From Nocardia xishanensis NBRC 101358 (GTDB lineage Bacteria > Actinomycetota > Actinomycetes > Mycobacteriales > Mycobacteriaceae): a stretch of 64,000 nucleotides of DNA. Where the stretch lies: positions 62,001-126,000 of the forward strand of contig NZ_BDCF01000016.1 in NCBI RefSeq assembly GCF_001613365.1, read 5' to 3'. The notes below the pieces were generated by a model. The model did no database searches and had not been told where the DNA came from. It saw only the letters and a list, made by a program, of their open reading frames with translations. The translations under genes and the position numbers were made by a program. Below are positions 1 to 8,450 of this stretch, piece after piece; position 1 is the first letter of the stretch, and each line of letters starts with the position of its first letter.

Positions 1-1
1 C

Positions 2-1444
2 GTGGTGCCGTTCTGCATGGGCCCGCTCGGCGCCGAGGACCCCAAGCTGGGCGTCGAGCTCACCGACTCCGAATACGTCGTCGTCTCGATGCGCGTGATG
101 ACCCGGATGGGCACCGCCGCCCTGGAGAAGCTCGGCGCCGACCGGCCGTTCGTGAAGGCGCTGCACTCCGTCGGCGCGCCGCTGGCCGAAGGCCAGCAGG
201 ACGTGCCGTGGCCGTGCAACGACACCAAGTACATCACCCACTTTCCCGAGGACCGCGAGATCTGGTCCTACGGCTCCGGCTACGGCGGCAACGCGCTGCT
301 CGGCAAGAAGTGCTACTCGCTGCGCATCGCCTCGGCGATGGCGCACGACGAGGGCTGGCTGGCCGAGCACATGCTGATCCTCAAGCTGATCTCCCCGGAG
401 AACAAGGCCTACTACATCGCCGCGGCGTTCCCCAGCGCCTGCGGTAAGACCAACCTCGCGATGATCCAGCCGACCGTTCCCGGCTGGCGCGCGGAGACCC
501 TGGGCGACGACATCGCCTGGATGCGTTTCGGCAAGGACGGCCGCCTGTACGCGGTGAACCCGGAGTTCGGGTTCTTCGGCGTCGCGCCCGGCACCAACCG
601 CAAGTCGAACCCGAACGCGATGGCGACCATGGAGGCGGGTAACACCGTCTACACCAACGTCGCGCTCACCGACCACAACGATGTCTGGTGGGAGGGTCTC
701 GAGGGCGAGCCCGATCACCTGATCGACTGGAAGGGCAACGACTGGTACCTCCGCGAGACGGAGACGCTGGCCGCGCACCCGAACTCGCGCTACTGCACCC
801 CGATGTCGCAGTGCCCGATCCTGGCCCCCGAGTGGGACGACCCGCAGGGCGTGCCGATCTCGGCCATCCTGTTCGGCGGCCGCCGCAAGACCACGGTCCC
901 GCTGGTCACCGAGTCCTTCGACTGGCAGCACGGCGTGTTCATGGGCGCGACGCTCTCCTCGGAGCAGACCGCCGCGGCCGAGGGCAAGGTCGGCACCGTG
1001 CGCCGCGACCCGATGGCCATGCTGCCGTTCATGGGCTACCACGTGGGCGACTACCTGGGCCACTGGGTCAACGTCGGCAAGAACGCCGATGCGGCGAAGC
1101 TGCCGAAGATCTTCTACGTGAACTGGTTCCGCCGCGGCGCCGACGGCCGCTTCCTGTGGCCCGGCTTCGGTGAGAACTCTCGCGTGCTGGAGTGGATCAT
1201 CGGCCGCATCGAGGGTTCCGCTCAGGCCGAGCAGACCGCCATCGGCAACGTGCCGACCGCGGCCCAGCTCGACCTGGATGGCCTTGACGTGGACGCGGCG
1301 GACGTCGACGAGGCGCTCGCGGTGAACGCCGAGGAGTGGCGCAAGGAGATTCCGCTGATCGAGGAGTGGTTCGAGTTCGTCGGCGACAAGCTGCCTTCGG
1401 GCGTGCGCGACGAGTTCGAGGCACTCAAGCAGCGCCTGGGCTGA
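2..1444 (+). CDS. pckG: Phosphoenolpyruvate carboxykinase (GTP), 5'-truncated by window edge
   Basis: Converts oxaloacetate and GTP to PEP, CO2 and GDP, the entry step of gluconeogenesis in the cytoplasm. The frame is open from the first bases, so the gene starts upstream; about 480 residues are present against roughly 606 for the M. tuberculosis enzyme, so about 125 N-terminal residues are missing. The GTP-class P-loop with its reactive cysteine (SACGKTN, near nt 433-453) and the following kinase-2 segment (GDDIAWM, near nt 505-525) are intact, as is the full C-terminus. The first visible GTG codon at 2 is internal, not the real start. A strong hairpin follows the stop. This is the anchor of the Rv0211-like end of the syntenic block. 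Confidence 0.97.
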   Translation: MVPFCMGPLGAEDPKLGVELTDSEYVVVSMRVMTRMGTAALEKLGADRPFVKALHSVGAPLAEGQQDVPWPCNDTKYITHFPEDREIWSYGSGYGGNALLGKKCYSLRIASAMAHDEGWLAEHMLILKLISPENKAYYIAAAFPSACGKTNLAMIQPTVPGWRAETLGDDIAWMRFGKDGRLYAVNPEFGFFGVAPGTNRKSNPNAMATMEAGNTVYTNVALTDHNDVWWEGLEGEPDHLIDWKGNDWYLRETETLAAHPNSRYCTPMSQCPILAPEWDDPQGVPISAILFGGRRKTTVPLVTESFDWQHGVFMGATLSSEQTAAAEGKVGTVRRDPMAMLPFMGYHVGDYLGHWVNVGKNADAAKLPKIFYVNWFRRGADGRFLWPGFGENSRVLEWIIGRIEGSAQAEQTAIGNVPTAAQLDLDGLDVDAADVDEALAVNAEEWRKEIPLIEEWFEFVGDKLPSGVRDEFEALKQRLG

Positions 1445-1453
1445 TCCACCGAC

Positions 1454-1496
1454 ATACGCCACCGCCCGCACCCTTCCGGTGCGGGCGGTGGCGTAT
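1454..1496. terminator. Bidirectional terminator hairpin between convergent genes
   Basis: A perfect 19-bp inverted repeat (arms 1454-1472 and 1478-1496, 5-nt loop) lies 10 bp after the pckG stop and 27 bp before the 3' end of the convergent HD-domain gene. No long T run follows, which is usual in GC-rich actinobacteria. Confidence 0.85.
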
Positions 1497-1522
1497 CTAT
1501 TCGGTGCCGCTGCGGCTCCGTG

Positions 1523-2296
1523 CTATTCGGGGAACGGCGCCAGGCGGATGAGCGGCGCGAATTGCGCTGTGGTGAGCAGCCAGCGGGCTCGGCCGTTGGG
1601 GACGACGGCCGCTTCGGCGCGCAGGGCGGCGATCATGTGCCGTTTGAAGTCGTGCCGTGGGTGGCGGTGCAGCAGGTCGGTCACCCAGGCGGGGTCCAGG
1701 TCGGCCAGGCGCAGGCCGAGTACGTCGGCGCCCGCGCCGGCGGAGACGAAGCCGAGGTCGTCCGGACGGTCGGCGACACCGATGGTCAGGTGTGCGGCGA
1801 TGGCCGCGCCGATTGTGCGGGCCTGTTCGGGCGTCGCGCCGGCTCCGGTCGCGAACTCGACCGCTCGTTCGGCGCCGACCACCGCGAAACACCTTCCCGG
1901 CGTGGGGTGTTCGAGATTCAGGTCGTGCAACAGGCAGGACACGTAGGCGAGTTCGTCGTCGTATTTCACGCCGTCGAGATCGGCGAGCGCGCGCCCGAAG
2001 AAGTAGCTGCGATAAGAATGTTCCAGGACGTGCGGCGTAAGACGTTCGCGCGCTTCGGTTTCCGCGGCGCGGGCGAGCCGGGAGTCGGGCAGTCGCAGTG
2101 CGTCGAAGTCGACGCGGCCCGCGCCGCGGCGGCCGAGAGCGAGCCGCACCTGCCCGGCCACGATGCCCGGCAGTGCCGCGACCAGCTTGCCGGTGAGTTG
2201 CCCGCGCTGGCGACGGGTCAGCGCGCCGCCGGTCCTGGTCGCCCATTCCCAATCCATGCCCGCAGGCGCTCTTCGGTCCTTTGCTGGCGCACCCAC
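1523..2296 (-). CDS. HD-domain phosphohydrolase-like protein
   Basis: A 257-aa soluble protein with the metal-binding histidines of an HD domain: an EHSYRSYFFG segment near residue 92, then LLHDLNLEH near residue 122 carrying the His-Asp pair, and a later histidine in AAHLTIG. The arrangement resembles the cyanamide hydratase/HD-like group of metal-dependent hydrolases, but the substrate cannot be read from sequence. The GTG start at 2296 is chosen because AGGAGG sits 5 nt upstream. It is convergent with pckG and divergent from the GlxA-type regulator. Confidence 0.75.
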   Translation of the reverse strand: MGAPAKDRRAPAGMDWEWATRTGGALTRRQRGQLTGKLVAALPGIVAGQVRLALGRRGAGRVDFDALRLPDSRLARAAETEARERLTPHVLEHSYRSYFFGRALADLDGVKYDDELAYVSCLLHDLNLEHPTPGRCFAVVGAERAVEFATGAGATPEQARTIGAAIAAHLTIGVADRPDDLGFVSAGAGADVLGLRLADLDPAWVTDLLHRHPRHDFKRHMIAALRAEAAVVPNGRARWLLTTAQFAPLIRLAPFPE

Positions 2297-2398
2297 GCCG
2301 ACCTCCTTCGTCTAGGTGTCTTCAGTGAACCGGCCGCCGGCGGTCGTGGACAGTGGCGCGAATGACAGTAAGGCTCTGATTCGTGCCAAACTGAAGGC

Positions 2399-3352
2399 GT
2401 GAAACAGGTGGTCGCGCTCGCGCTGGACGGCGTCATGACCTACGACCTGGCCTGTGCGGTCCAGGCCTTCCGGCACGGTCCGAGCAAGACCGGCGAAGGG
2501 CGCGGCTTCGAGATGCGGACCTGCGGCGTGCGGCCGGGGCCGGTGTGGACGCCCAACGGGTTCGACCTGCACGTCGAACACGGCTTGGAACTGCTCGAAG
2601 AGGCCGACGTCGTGGTCGTCCCAGGGATCGGACTGCCCACCTTGCCGCCCCCGCCCGAGGTGATCGACGCGCTGCGCGCGGCGGCCGGGCGCGGCTCGAC
2701 GATGGTGAGCATCTGCGTCGGAGCCTTCGTGCTCGCCGCCGCAGGCCTGTTGGACGGGCGGCCCGCGACCACGCACTGGGCGTATTGCGAGGAGTTCGCC
2801 GCGCTGTTCCCCTCGGTCCGGCTCGACCCCGGCGCGCTGTACGTCGACGACGGCGACGTGCTCACCTCCGCGGGCCTCTCCGCGGGCCTCGACCTGTGCC
2901 TGCACCTGGTACGCCGCGAGCTCGGCGCCGGATTCGCCGCCGAGCTGGCGCGCTGGAACGTGACGCCGCCGCATCGGGAAGGCGGTCAGGCGCAATACAT
3001 TCCGGACGCGCACGGCCGGATGGGCGACGGCCCGTCGGGACTTGCCGCGACCATGGCCTGGGCGGCGGCGAATCCCGCTGCGGCGCCAGATGTTTCCGCG
3101 CTGGCCCGGCACGCGCTGATGAGCGAGCGCACGTTCATCCGGCGATTCAAGGCCGAGGTGGGCGCGACGCCGCGGCGCTGGCTGGAGGCGCAGCGCACCG
3201 CGCGGGCGCGCGAATTACTGGAGACCACCGATCTACCGGTGGAAGTCGTTGCGGCGCAATCAGGTTTCGGCAGCGTCACCGCGCTGCGCACCCATTTGCG
3301 CGCCGCGACGGGCGCGACCCCCGCCGGATATCGCCGTTCGCTGCGTCGCTGA
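2399..3352 (+). CDS. GlxA family AraC-type transcriptional regulator (DJ-1/PfpI plus HTH)
   Basis: A 317-aa two-domain regulator. Residues 1 to about 185 form a DJ-1/PfpI class I glutamine amidotransferase-like domain with the nucleophile-elbow cysteine in SICVGAF. Residues about 215-317 form an AraC/XylS double helix-turn-helix, with MSERTFIRRFKAEVG and VAAQSGFGSVTALRTHLR segments. In this family the first domain is a ligand or oligomerisation module, not normally an enzyme. It starts at GTG 2399, about 100 bp from the divergent HD-domain gene, which could be its target (inference). Confidence 0.88.
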   Translation: MKQVVALALDGVMTYDLACAVQAFRHGPSKTGEGRGFEMRTCGVRPGPVWTPNGFDLHVEHGLELLEEADVVVVPGIGLPTLPPPPEVIDALRAAAGRGSTMVSICVGAFVLAAAGLLDGRPATTHWAYCEEFAALFPSVRLDPGALYVDDGDVLTSAGLSAGLDLCLHLVRRELGAGFAAELARWNVTPPHREGGQAQYIPDAHGRMGDGPSGLAATMAWAAANPAAAPDVSALARHALMSERTFIRRFKAEVGATPRRWLEAQRTARARELLETTDLPVEVVAAQSGFGSVTALRTHLRAATGATPAGYRRSLRR

Positions 3353-3530
3353 TCGCTGCGCACCCGCGGGTGTGAGCCGCGCCACGCCGTGTCCTATTCT
3401 GATTTCGATTTCGGCTTCACAATCGATCGGCGCCTCGCCGCATGGCCGGGCCCGTCGGAGGGACTACTTCCCTATCGCCGTCGCGGCCCACGGCGAGCGG
3501 CGCGTAGAGAGCGTGAGAGGTGGTTGGAGC

Positions 3531-3731
3531 ATGACCGATCTCGAGTTCGACGCGTGCGAAGCGTCGGCGGTGCTGGCCGCGCCCGCGGTCGCGAGCACGC
3601 CGCTGCACCGCCACGCCGGTCGCCTCCAGAAGGCGCTGCCGCCGGGCTGGCGGGTCGAGGTGGTGGACGCGCGGAGCCGGCCTGGTCGAGACGACACGGC
3701 GGCGCTGCGGGTCCTGATGCCAGACGAGTGA
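3531..3731 (+). CDS. Small hypothetical protein (66 aa)
   Basis: The start ATG at 3531 follows a GGTTGGAG ribosome-binding site; the frame stays open upstream, but no better start is seen there. The product is mostly helical and polar, beginning MTDLEFDACEASAVLAAP and ending PDE, with no signal peptide or membrane segment. I do not recognise the family. The stop codon lies inside the left arm of a perfect 42-bp palindrome that also terminates the convergent aldehyde dehydrogenase gene. Codon use with GC-rich third positions supports a real gene. Confidence 0.55.
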   Translation: MTDLEFDACEASAVLAAPAVASTPLHRHAGRLQKALPPGWRVEVVDARSRPGRDDTAALRVLMPDE

Positions 3732-3762
3732 GGCGCGCCGCGCGGCGCGCCTCACTCGTCTG
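3721..3762. terminator. Perfect 42-bp palindrome, bidirectional terminator
   Basis: Arms 3721-3741 and 3742-3762 are exact reverse complements with no spacer. The left arm contains the stop codon of the 66-aa gene; the right arm ends 12 bp before the end of the convergent aldehyde dehydrogenase gene. Confidence 0.8.
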
Positions 3763-3774
3763 CCGGAGGTACGT

Positions 3775-5220
3775 CTAGCCGGTCCAGCCGAGCGGCATCA
3801 GCAGCGACTTCTGCTCGCAGAACGAGTCGAGACCCTCGGGGCCGTTCTCGCGGCCGAGCCCGGAGGCCTTGTAGCCGCCGAACGGCGACGTCGGATCGAA
3901 GGCGTACCAGTTGATCGCGTAGGTCCCGGTGCGCACCCGTGCCGCGATCTGCGCGCCGTGTTCGATATCGGTCGTCCAGACCGAGCCCGCCAGGCCGTAG
4001 GCCGAATCGTTGGCGATGGCCACCGCCTCGTCTTCGGTCTCGTAGGGGATCACCGAGAGCACGGGGCCGAAGATCTCCTCCTGCGCGATGGTCGACTTGT
4101 TGTCGACGTCGGCGAAGATCGTCGGTTCGACGAACCAGCCGCGGTCCAGGTCGGCGGGCCGCCCGCCGCCGAGCACCAGCCGAGCGCCCTCCGCCTTGCC
4201 CTTGGCGATATAGCCCTCGACGCGTTCGCGCTGGCGTTCGGAGATGAGCGGGCCGAACTGGACGGCGGGATCGGTGGGATCGCCGGTCTTCTGCGTGCGC
4301 ACGTGTTCGACGAGCGCGTCGAGGATCTCGTCGTAGCGGCTGCGCGGCGCGAGGATCCTGGTTTGCGCGACGCAACCCTGTCCGCTGTTCATCAGGCCGG
4401 AGAAGGCCAGCAGCGGAATGCTCGCCGCGAGATCCATGTCCGGCAACAGGATTGCCGCGGACTTGCCGCCGAGTTCGAGCGAGACGCTCTTGAGTTGCCC
4501 GGTGGCGATGGCGCCGATCTTGCGTCCGACGGCGGTGCTGCCGGTGAAGGTGAGCTTGTCGACGCCGGGGTGCGAGACCAGGTATTCGGCGACATCGGCG
4601 TCGGCGGGCAGCACCGAGAGCACGCCCTCGGGCAGGCCGGCCTCGGTGAAGATGTCGGCGACCATGTTGGCTGTCAGCGGGGTGAGCGGCGCGGGCTTGA
4701 GCACCACCGTGCAGCCGGCGAGCAGAGCCGGGGCGAGCTTGTTGACCGCGAGGAACAGTGGCACGTTCCACGCGGTGATGGCGGCGACCACGCCGCGCGG
4801 TTCGCGCGTGACCCGCGTGGTGCCGAACCCGCCGACGCGCGTCTCCTGCCACGGAAACGTCTGCGCGAGTGCGGCATACGCGTCCAGTGCGGCGGTGGCC
4901 GGTATCTGGTTGAGGGTCATGGCGATCATCTGCGGCGCGCCCATCTCCGCGGTGAGCGTCGCGAGCAGGTCGGCCGATCGTTGCTCGATCAGGCGCGCGG
5001 CCCTGGTGAGCACCGCGGCGCGTTCGAGCGGCGGGGTCGCGGGCCACGGCCCGTGGTCGAAGGCGTGCCGCGCGGCGGCGACGGCGGCGTCGACGTCGGC
5101 CCGCTCCACCACGGGGACGCTGCCCACCGGCTCGACCGTTGCCGGTGAGATGACCTGAAGGCGCTCGGTGCCCGCTGGCGCGGTCCAGCGGCCGCCGATG
5201 AACAAGCTGTCGTAATGCAT
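3775..5220 (-). CDS. NAD(P)+-dependent aldehyde dehydrogenase
   Basis: A 481-aa full-length member of the aldehyde dehydrogenase superfamily, which oxidises aldehydes to acids in the cytoplasm. Visible motifs are the cofactor/substrate segment ITAWNVPLFL, the Rossmann glycine motif FTGSTAVGR, the general-base glutamate in LELGGKSA, the catalytic cysteine in SGQGCVAQTR, and the C-terminal EIFGPVL and FGGYKASGLGREN motifs. Its position next to the methyltransferase and glycosyltransferase matches Rv0223c of M. tuberculosis. The substrate is unknown. Confidence 0.93.
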   Translation of the reverse strand: MHYDSLFIGGRWTAPAGTERLQVISPATVEPVGSVPVVERADVDAAVAAARHAFDHGPWPATPPLERAAVLTRAARLIEQRSADLLATLTAEMGAPQMIAMTLNQIPATAALDAYAALAQTFPWQETRVGGFGTTRVTREPRGVVAAITAWNVPLFLAVNKLAPALLAGCTVVLKPAPLTPLTANMVADIFTEAGLPEGVLSVLPADADVAEYLVSHPGVDKLTFTGSTAVGRKIGAIATGQLKSVSLELGGKSAAILLPDMDLAASIPLLAFSGLMNSGQGCVAQTRILAPRSRYDEILDALVEHVRTQKTGDPTDPAVQFGPLISERQRERVEGYIAKGKAEGARLVLGGGRPADLDRGWFVEPTIFADVDNKSTIAQEEIFGPVLSVIPYETEDEAVAIANDSAYGLAGSVWTTDIEHGAQIAARVRTGTYAINWYAFDPTSPFGGYKASGLGRENGPEGLDSFCEQKSLLMPLGWTG

Positions 5221-5459
5221 GGGAACACGTTACAGTTTTGCCGCCCATTTGTCTGTAACCTGTTTCAGTTTTATCCTCTGGCAAGCGTCTGACCAGGTCG
5301 GATTCCAACCCGTCGGTTCGCTTTTTCCGAGAACGCACTATTGCGTTCTGTTGCTGGACCGTGGATGCTGTAGCTACTCATCAGCTCCCTCCCGCGTTTC
5401 CGGCCGAACCAGGCGGCCGAACAGCATTGATCAGAGACCGTAATTGGGGTGAACGAGTC

Positions 5460-5753
5460 ATGGCGGTGCAAGTGATCGGCCGGTCGTTGATGACCAGCGA
5501 TCAGACCGAACATCAGGCGAAGAGCGTCGGCGCGGGTGGCTGGGTGGTGTCGTTCCTACCGGGGCGCACGCTGACGATCGAGCAGGCCACGGCGGCGATG
5601 CAGGCCGCGGAGGCGGTCGCCGTCGTCGGAATCCTGGCCGATCAAGTCGGATTGACCACCCTGGAGACGGTGGGTCTGGCCATTCAGGAATCGCCGTGGG
5701 AGCGGGACGCGTCCTGCGGGAGCCGCTGGCGCCGGGGCTGGCTCGCGAAATAG
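5460..5753 (+). CDS. Small hypothetical protein (97 aa)
   Basis: The ATG at 5460 is chosen because it is preceded by GGGTG about 10 nt upstream and the residues before it look non-coding. The product starts MAVQVIGRSLMTSDQTEHQ, has an alanine-rich helical middle (IEQATAAMQAAEAVAVVGILADQVG) and a basic, tryptophan-containing C-terminus with one cysteine. There is no signal peptide. It is divergent from the aldehyde dehydrogenase and ends 8 bp from the convergent methyltransferase gene. Family not recognised. Confidence 0.55.
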   Translation: MAVQVIGRSLMTSDQTEHQAKSVGAGGWVVSFLPGRTLTIEQATAAMQAAEAVAVVGILADQVGLTTLETVGLAIQESPWERDASCGSRWRRGWLAK

Positions 5754-5760
5754 CGTTCGC

Positions 5761-6528
5761 TCAGGCGGATTTCGTCGCGACGACCACCAGGTTGCTCACG
5801 GCGAGTTCGCGCACCGCGGGAACGCGCACCAACCACCACGCCCAGCGCGGGTGGTAGCGCGGGAAGACGGTGTGCACGTCGGCCGAAGTAGTTGCCGCCC
5901 AACGCAATCCCTCGGAAGCGCGGACCGCGAACAGTGACGTGCCGTACCGGTTCTTCGGTTCCTTGCCGTACTTGCGGCGATACCGGCGGGCGGCGTACTC
6001 GCCGCCGAGGTAGTGCCACGGTCCGGTCTCGTGTCCGCCGAACGGTCCGTGCCACACCGTGTAGGACAGCACGATCAGTCCGCCGGGGCGGGTCACTCTG
6101 ACCATTTCGTCGGCCATGGCCCACGGCTGCGGCACATGTTCGGCGACGTTCGAGGAGAAGCAGATGTCGACGGCGTCGTCGCGGAACGGCAGCGCCATGC
6201 CCGAGCCGCGCACGGCCCCCGGCACGGACAGTCCTGCGGCGTGCATCTCCGAGGGGTCGGGTTCGACGGGAATGTAACGCGCTCCGGTCTTGGCGAATTC
6301 GTCGGCGAAATAGCCGGGACCGCCGCCGACGTCCAGAATCGTCGTTCCCGCGAGGCCGGCTCCGGCGATGTCGGCGTAGAAGTCGCCGATCATCTCCGCG
6401 GTGTCGGTGGCGAGGCCGCCGTAGAAGCGCGCGGGATCGGACTGTTCGAAACGAAAGCTGCCGAGTAGTCGCAGTGACCGGCGCAGCGTCGCGCGTCGCG
6501 CGAAGCGGGGCGCGTCGGAAGACGTCAT
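5761..6528 (-). CDS. Class I SAM-dependent methyltransferase (Rv0224c-like)
   Basis: A cytoplasmic methyltransferase of about 255 aa, close to the 254 aa I recall for Rv0224c. The SAM-binding motif I is clear (TTILDVGGGPGYF), followed by the acidic motif II (IPVEPDPSEM) and the post-motif segment SSNVAEHVPQPW with VTRPGGLIVLSY. The ATG at 6528 is preferred over an in-frame GTG at 6543 because of a GAGAG ahead of it and the length match. The gene belongs to a conserved cluster with a GT4 glycosyltransferase and cell-envelope membrane proteins, so a role in modifying an envelope glycoconjugate is plausible but inferred. Confidence 0.85.
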   Translation of the reverse strand: MTSSDAPRFARRATLRRSLRLLGSFRFEQSDPARFYGGLATDTAEMIGDFYADIAGAGLAGTTILDVGGGPGYFADEFAKTGARYIPVEPDPSEMHAAGLSVPGAVRGSGMALPFRDDAVDICFSSNVAEHVPQPWAMADEMVRVTRPGGLIVLSYTVWHGPFGGHETGPWHYLGGEYAARRYRRKYGKEPKNRYGTSLFAVRASEGLRWAATTSADVHTVFPRYHPRWAWWLVRVPAVRELAVSNLVVVATKSA

Positions 6529-6666
6529 TTCGGCTCTCAGCACGGCGCCGAGTTTCGCACAGGCCGGTCACCGGCCCGCAGGCCGGCCGCTGGAGCTCAC
6601 GGGCGCGGTTGGTCCACGCGAAAGCGGTCCGGCGCCGCGCGCACCGGACCGCCGCTTCTGGTCGGC

Positions 6667-6801
6667 TCAGCCGACGCCGCTGCTCGCGCCGCTTCCGGTC
6701 GAGGTCGACGATGTGATCAGCGCAAGGATCATGCCGAGCAGGCCGTCCAGGTCGCCGCCGTTTCCGGTGCCACCTCCGGTCCTCGTCCGTGCCATTTTCA
6801 T
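6667..6801 (-). CDS. Very small glycine/serine/threonine-rich protein (44 aa)
   Basis: A short gene on the minus strand: the ATG at 6801 is preceded by a strong GAGGAG site at 6 nt spacing. The product reads MKMARTRTGGGTG..., then a central hydrophobic segment LDGLLGMILALITSS, then a Gly/Ser tail. That single short hydrophobic stretch could be a membrane-associated helix. Just upstream is a 12-bp direct repeat (6822-6833 and 6837-6848). The excellent ribosome-binding site is the main evidence for translation; no family is recognised. Confidence 0.5.
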   Translation of the reverse strand: MKMARTRTGGGTGNGGDLDGLLGMILALITSSTSTGSGASSGVG

Positions 6802-7053
6802 GGTGTTCTCCTCATCGTGATGGCCGGCCTGCCTTCGGCCGGCCTGCCCCGGAAAATCGGGGCTGCCGGGAGGGTATCCAGATTCAGCTGTGAAATGTGG
6901 ACGTTTCAGATAATTGCCTGAAAAACCCTGCGATTCGACGGCGACGTGCCAGGATGTGCGCTAGGGCACTTGACGGGGGGCCCCGTCTATTACTGTGTAG
7001 CCCGACCATCCGTGTCCCCCCGCCGGGACCTACCGACCGAGAGAAGCTCCACC

Positions 7054-8223
7054 GTGCGCGAAGTCCTCCTGCTCTGCTGGCGTGACACCGGGCACCCGCA
7101 GGGCGGCGGCAGTGAGCGGTACCTGGAACAGGTCGGCGCACAGCTCGCCGCACGTGGGGTCAAGGTCACGCTGCGCACCGCTCGCTACCCGGGTGCGCCG
7201 AAACGGGAACACGTCGACGGCATCGACATCAGCCGCGGCGGCGGACGCTACACCGTCTACCCGCGGGCTCTCGCCGCCATAGCCCTCGGCAGGCTCGGCA
7301 TCGGACCGCTGCGTGGCGTGCGGCCCGATGCGGTGATCGACACCCAGAACGGCATCCCGTTCTTCGCGGCCACCGCGACCGACGCGCCCTCGGTGGTGCT
7401 CGTGCACCACGGGCACCGGGAGCAGTGGCCGGTCGCGGGCCGGCTGATCGGCCGGATCGGCTGGTGGATCGAATCGCGGTTGTCCCCGCGCGTGCATCGC
7501 GAGAACCAATACCTGACCGTGTCGCTGCCCTCGGCGGAGGAGCTGGCCACCCTCGGCGTGGATCGCTCGCGCATCGCGGTCGTCCGCAACGGCGCCGAGC
7601 CCGTGCCCGTCGACGCTCCCACCGGCGCGGCGACGACCCGCACGTCCGAGCCGCGCATCGTCGTGCTGTCCCGGCTCGTGCCGCACAAGCAGATCGAAGA
7701 CGCGCTCACCGCGGTCGCCCAGCTGCGCGACCGGATCCCCGGCCTGCGCCTCGACGTCGTCGGCGGCGGGTGGTGGGCCGAGAACCTCCAGGCCACCGCC
7801 CGCGAGCTGGCCATCGCCGACGCCGTCACCTTCCACGGGCACGTCGACGAACGCCGCAAGCACGAACTGCTCGCCCGCGCCTGGGTGCACGTGCTGCCCT
7901 CGCGCAAGGAGGGCTGGGGGCTGGCCGTCATCGAGGCCGCCCAGCACGGCGTGCCGACCGTCGGCTACCGCAGCTCACGCGGTCTCACCGACTCGATCGT
8001 CGACGACGTCACCGGTTTGCTCGTCGACGACGTCACCCAGCTCACCGCCGCCGTCGGCGACCTCTTGGAGGACTCCGCCGCGCGCGGCGTGATGGGGGAG
8101 AAGGCGCGCGCGAGGGCGCGAGAGTTCTCCTGGGAGCAGACCGGCAACGGCGTTTACGAGGTGCTCGCGGCGGTGTCGCGCGGGGAGCACGTATCGGGTT
8201 TGGTCGCCGCGCCTGCGGATTGA
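7054..8223 (+). CDS. GT4-family glycosyltransferase (Rv0225-like)
   Basis: A 389-aa GT-B fold retaining glycosyltransferase. The N-terminal acceptor domain opens VLLLCWRDTGHPQGGGSERY, with the glycine-rich loop typical of GT4. The C-terminal nucleotide-sugar domain starts near IVVLSRLVPHKQIEDAL and has the EX7E-type motif in KEGWGLAVIEAAQHG. The GTG at 7054 gives a product that begins directly with the first beta strand and matches the length I recall for Rv0225 (about 384 aa); an upstream in-frame ATG at 6946 would add a non-homologous extension. The sugar donor and acceptor are unknown; the neighbours point to an envelope polysaccharide or glycolipid. Confidence 0.88.
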   Translation: MREVLLLCWRDTGHPQGGGSERYLEQVGAQLAARGVKVTLRTARYPGAPKREHVDGIDISRGGGRYTVYPRALAAIALGRLGIGPLRGVRPDAVIDTQNGIPFFAATATDAPSVVLVHHGHREQWPVAGRLIGRIGWWIESRLSPRVHRENQYLTVSLPSAEELATLGVDRSRIAVVRNGAEPVPVDAPTGAATTRTSEPRIVVLSRLVPHKQIEDALTAVAQLRDRIPGLRLDVVGGGWWAENLQATARELAIADAVTFHGHVDERRKHELLARAWVHVLPSRKEGWGLAVIEAAQHGVPTVGYRSSRGLTDSIVDDVTGLLVDDVTQLTAAVGDLLEDSAARGVMGEKARARAREFSWEQTGNGVYEVLAAVSRGEHVSGLVAAPAD

Positions 8224-8450
8224 TCTAGCGGCGTTCGGCTCTCGCTACCGCCGCGACTGGCGTTGCCGCACATGCGGGCTCTCGGCGGCCAATTCGGCGG
8301 TGGTCGTTTCGATGCTGCCGTCGAGCCGGCCTGATGAGCTGATCGCCGCCGCCGGTGATCAACAGGGCCGCCCGCGCACCTTGTCCAGCCGCTGAGCGCG
8401 TCTCCGGGCTGTCTGCGCTGTTGCGCATCGGCGGAACTTGCCGCGCTTTC

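Noticed and set aside
3958..5148. 396-codon plus-strand frame opposite the aldehyde dehydrogenase
   Set aside because: Shadow of a well-recognised gene; no ribosome-binding site or recognisable product.
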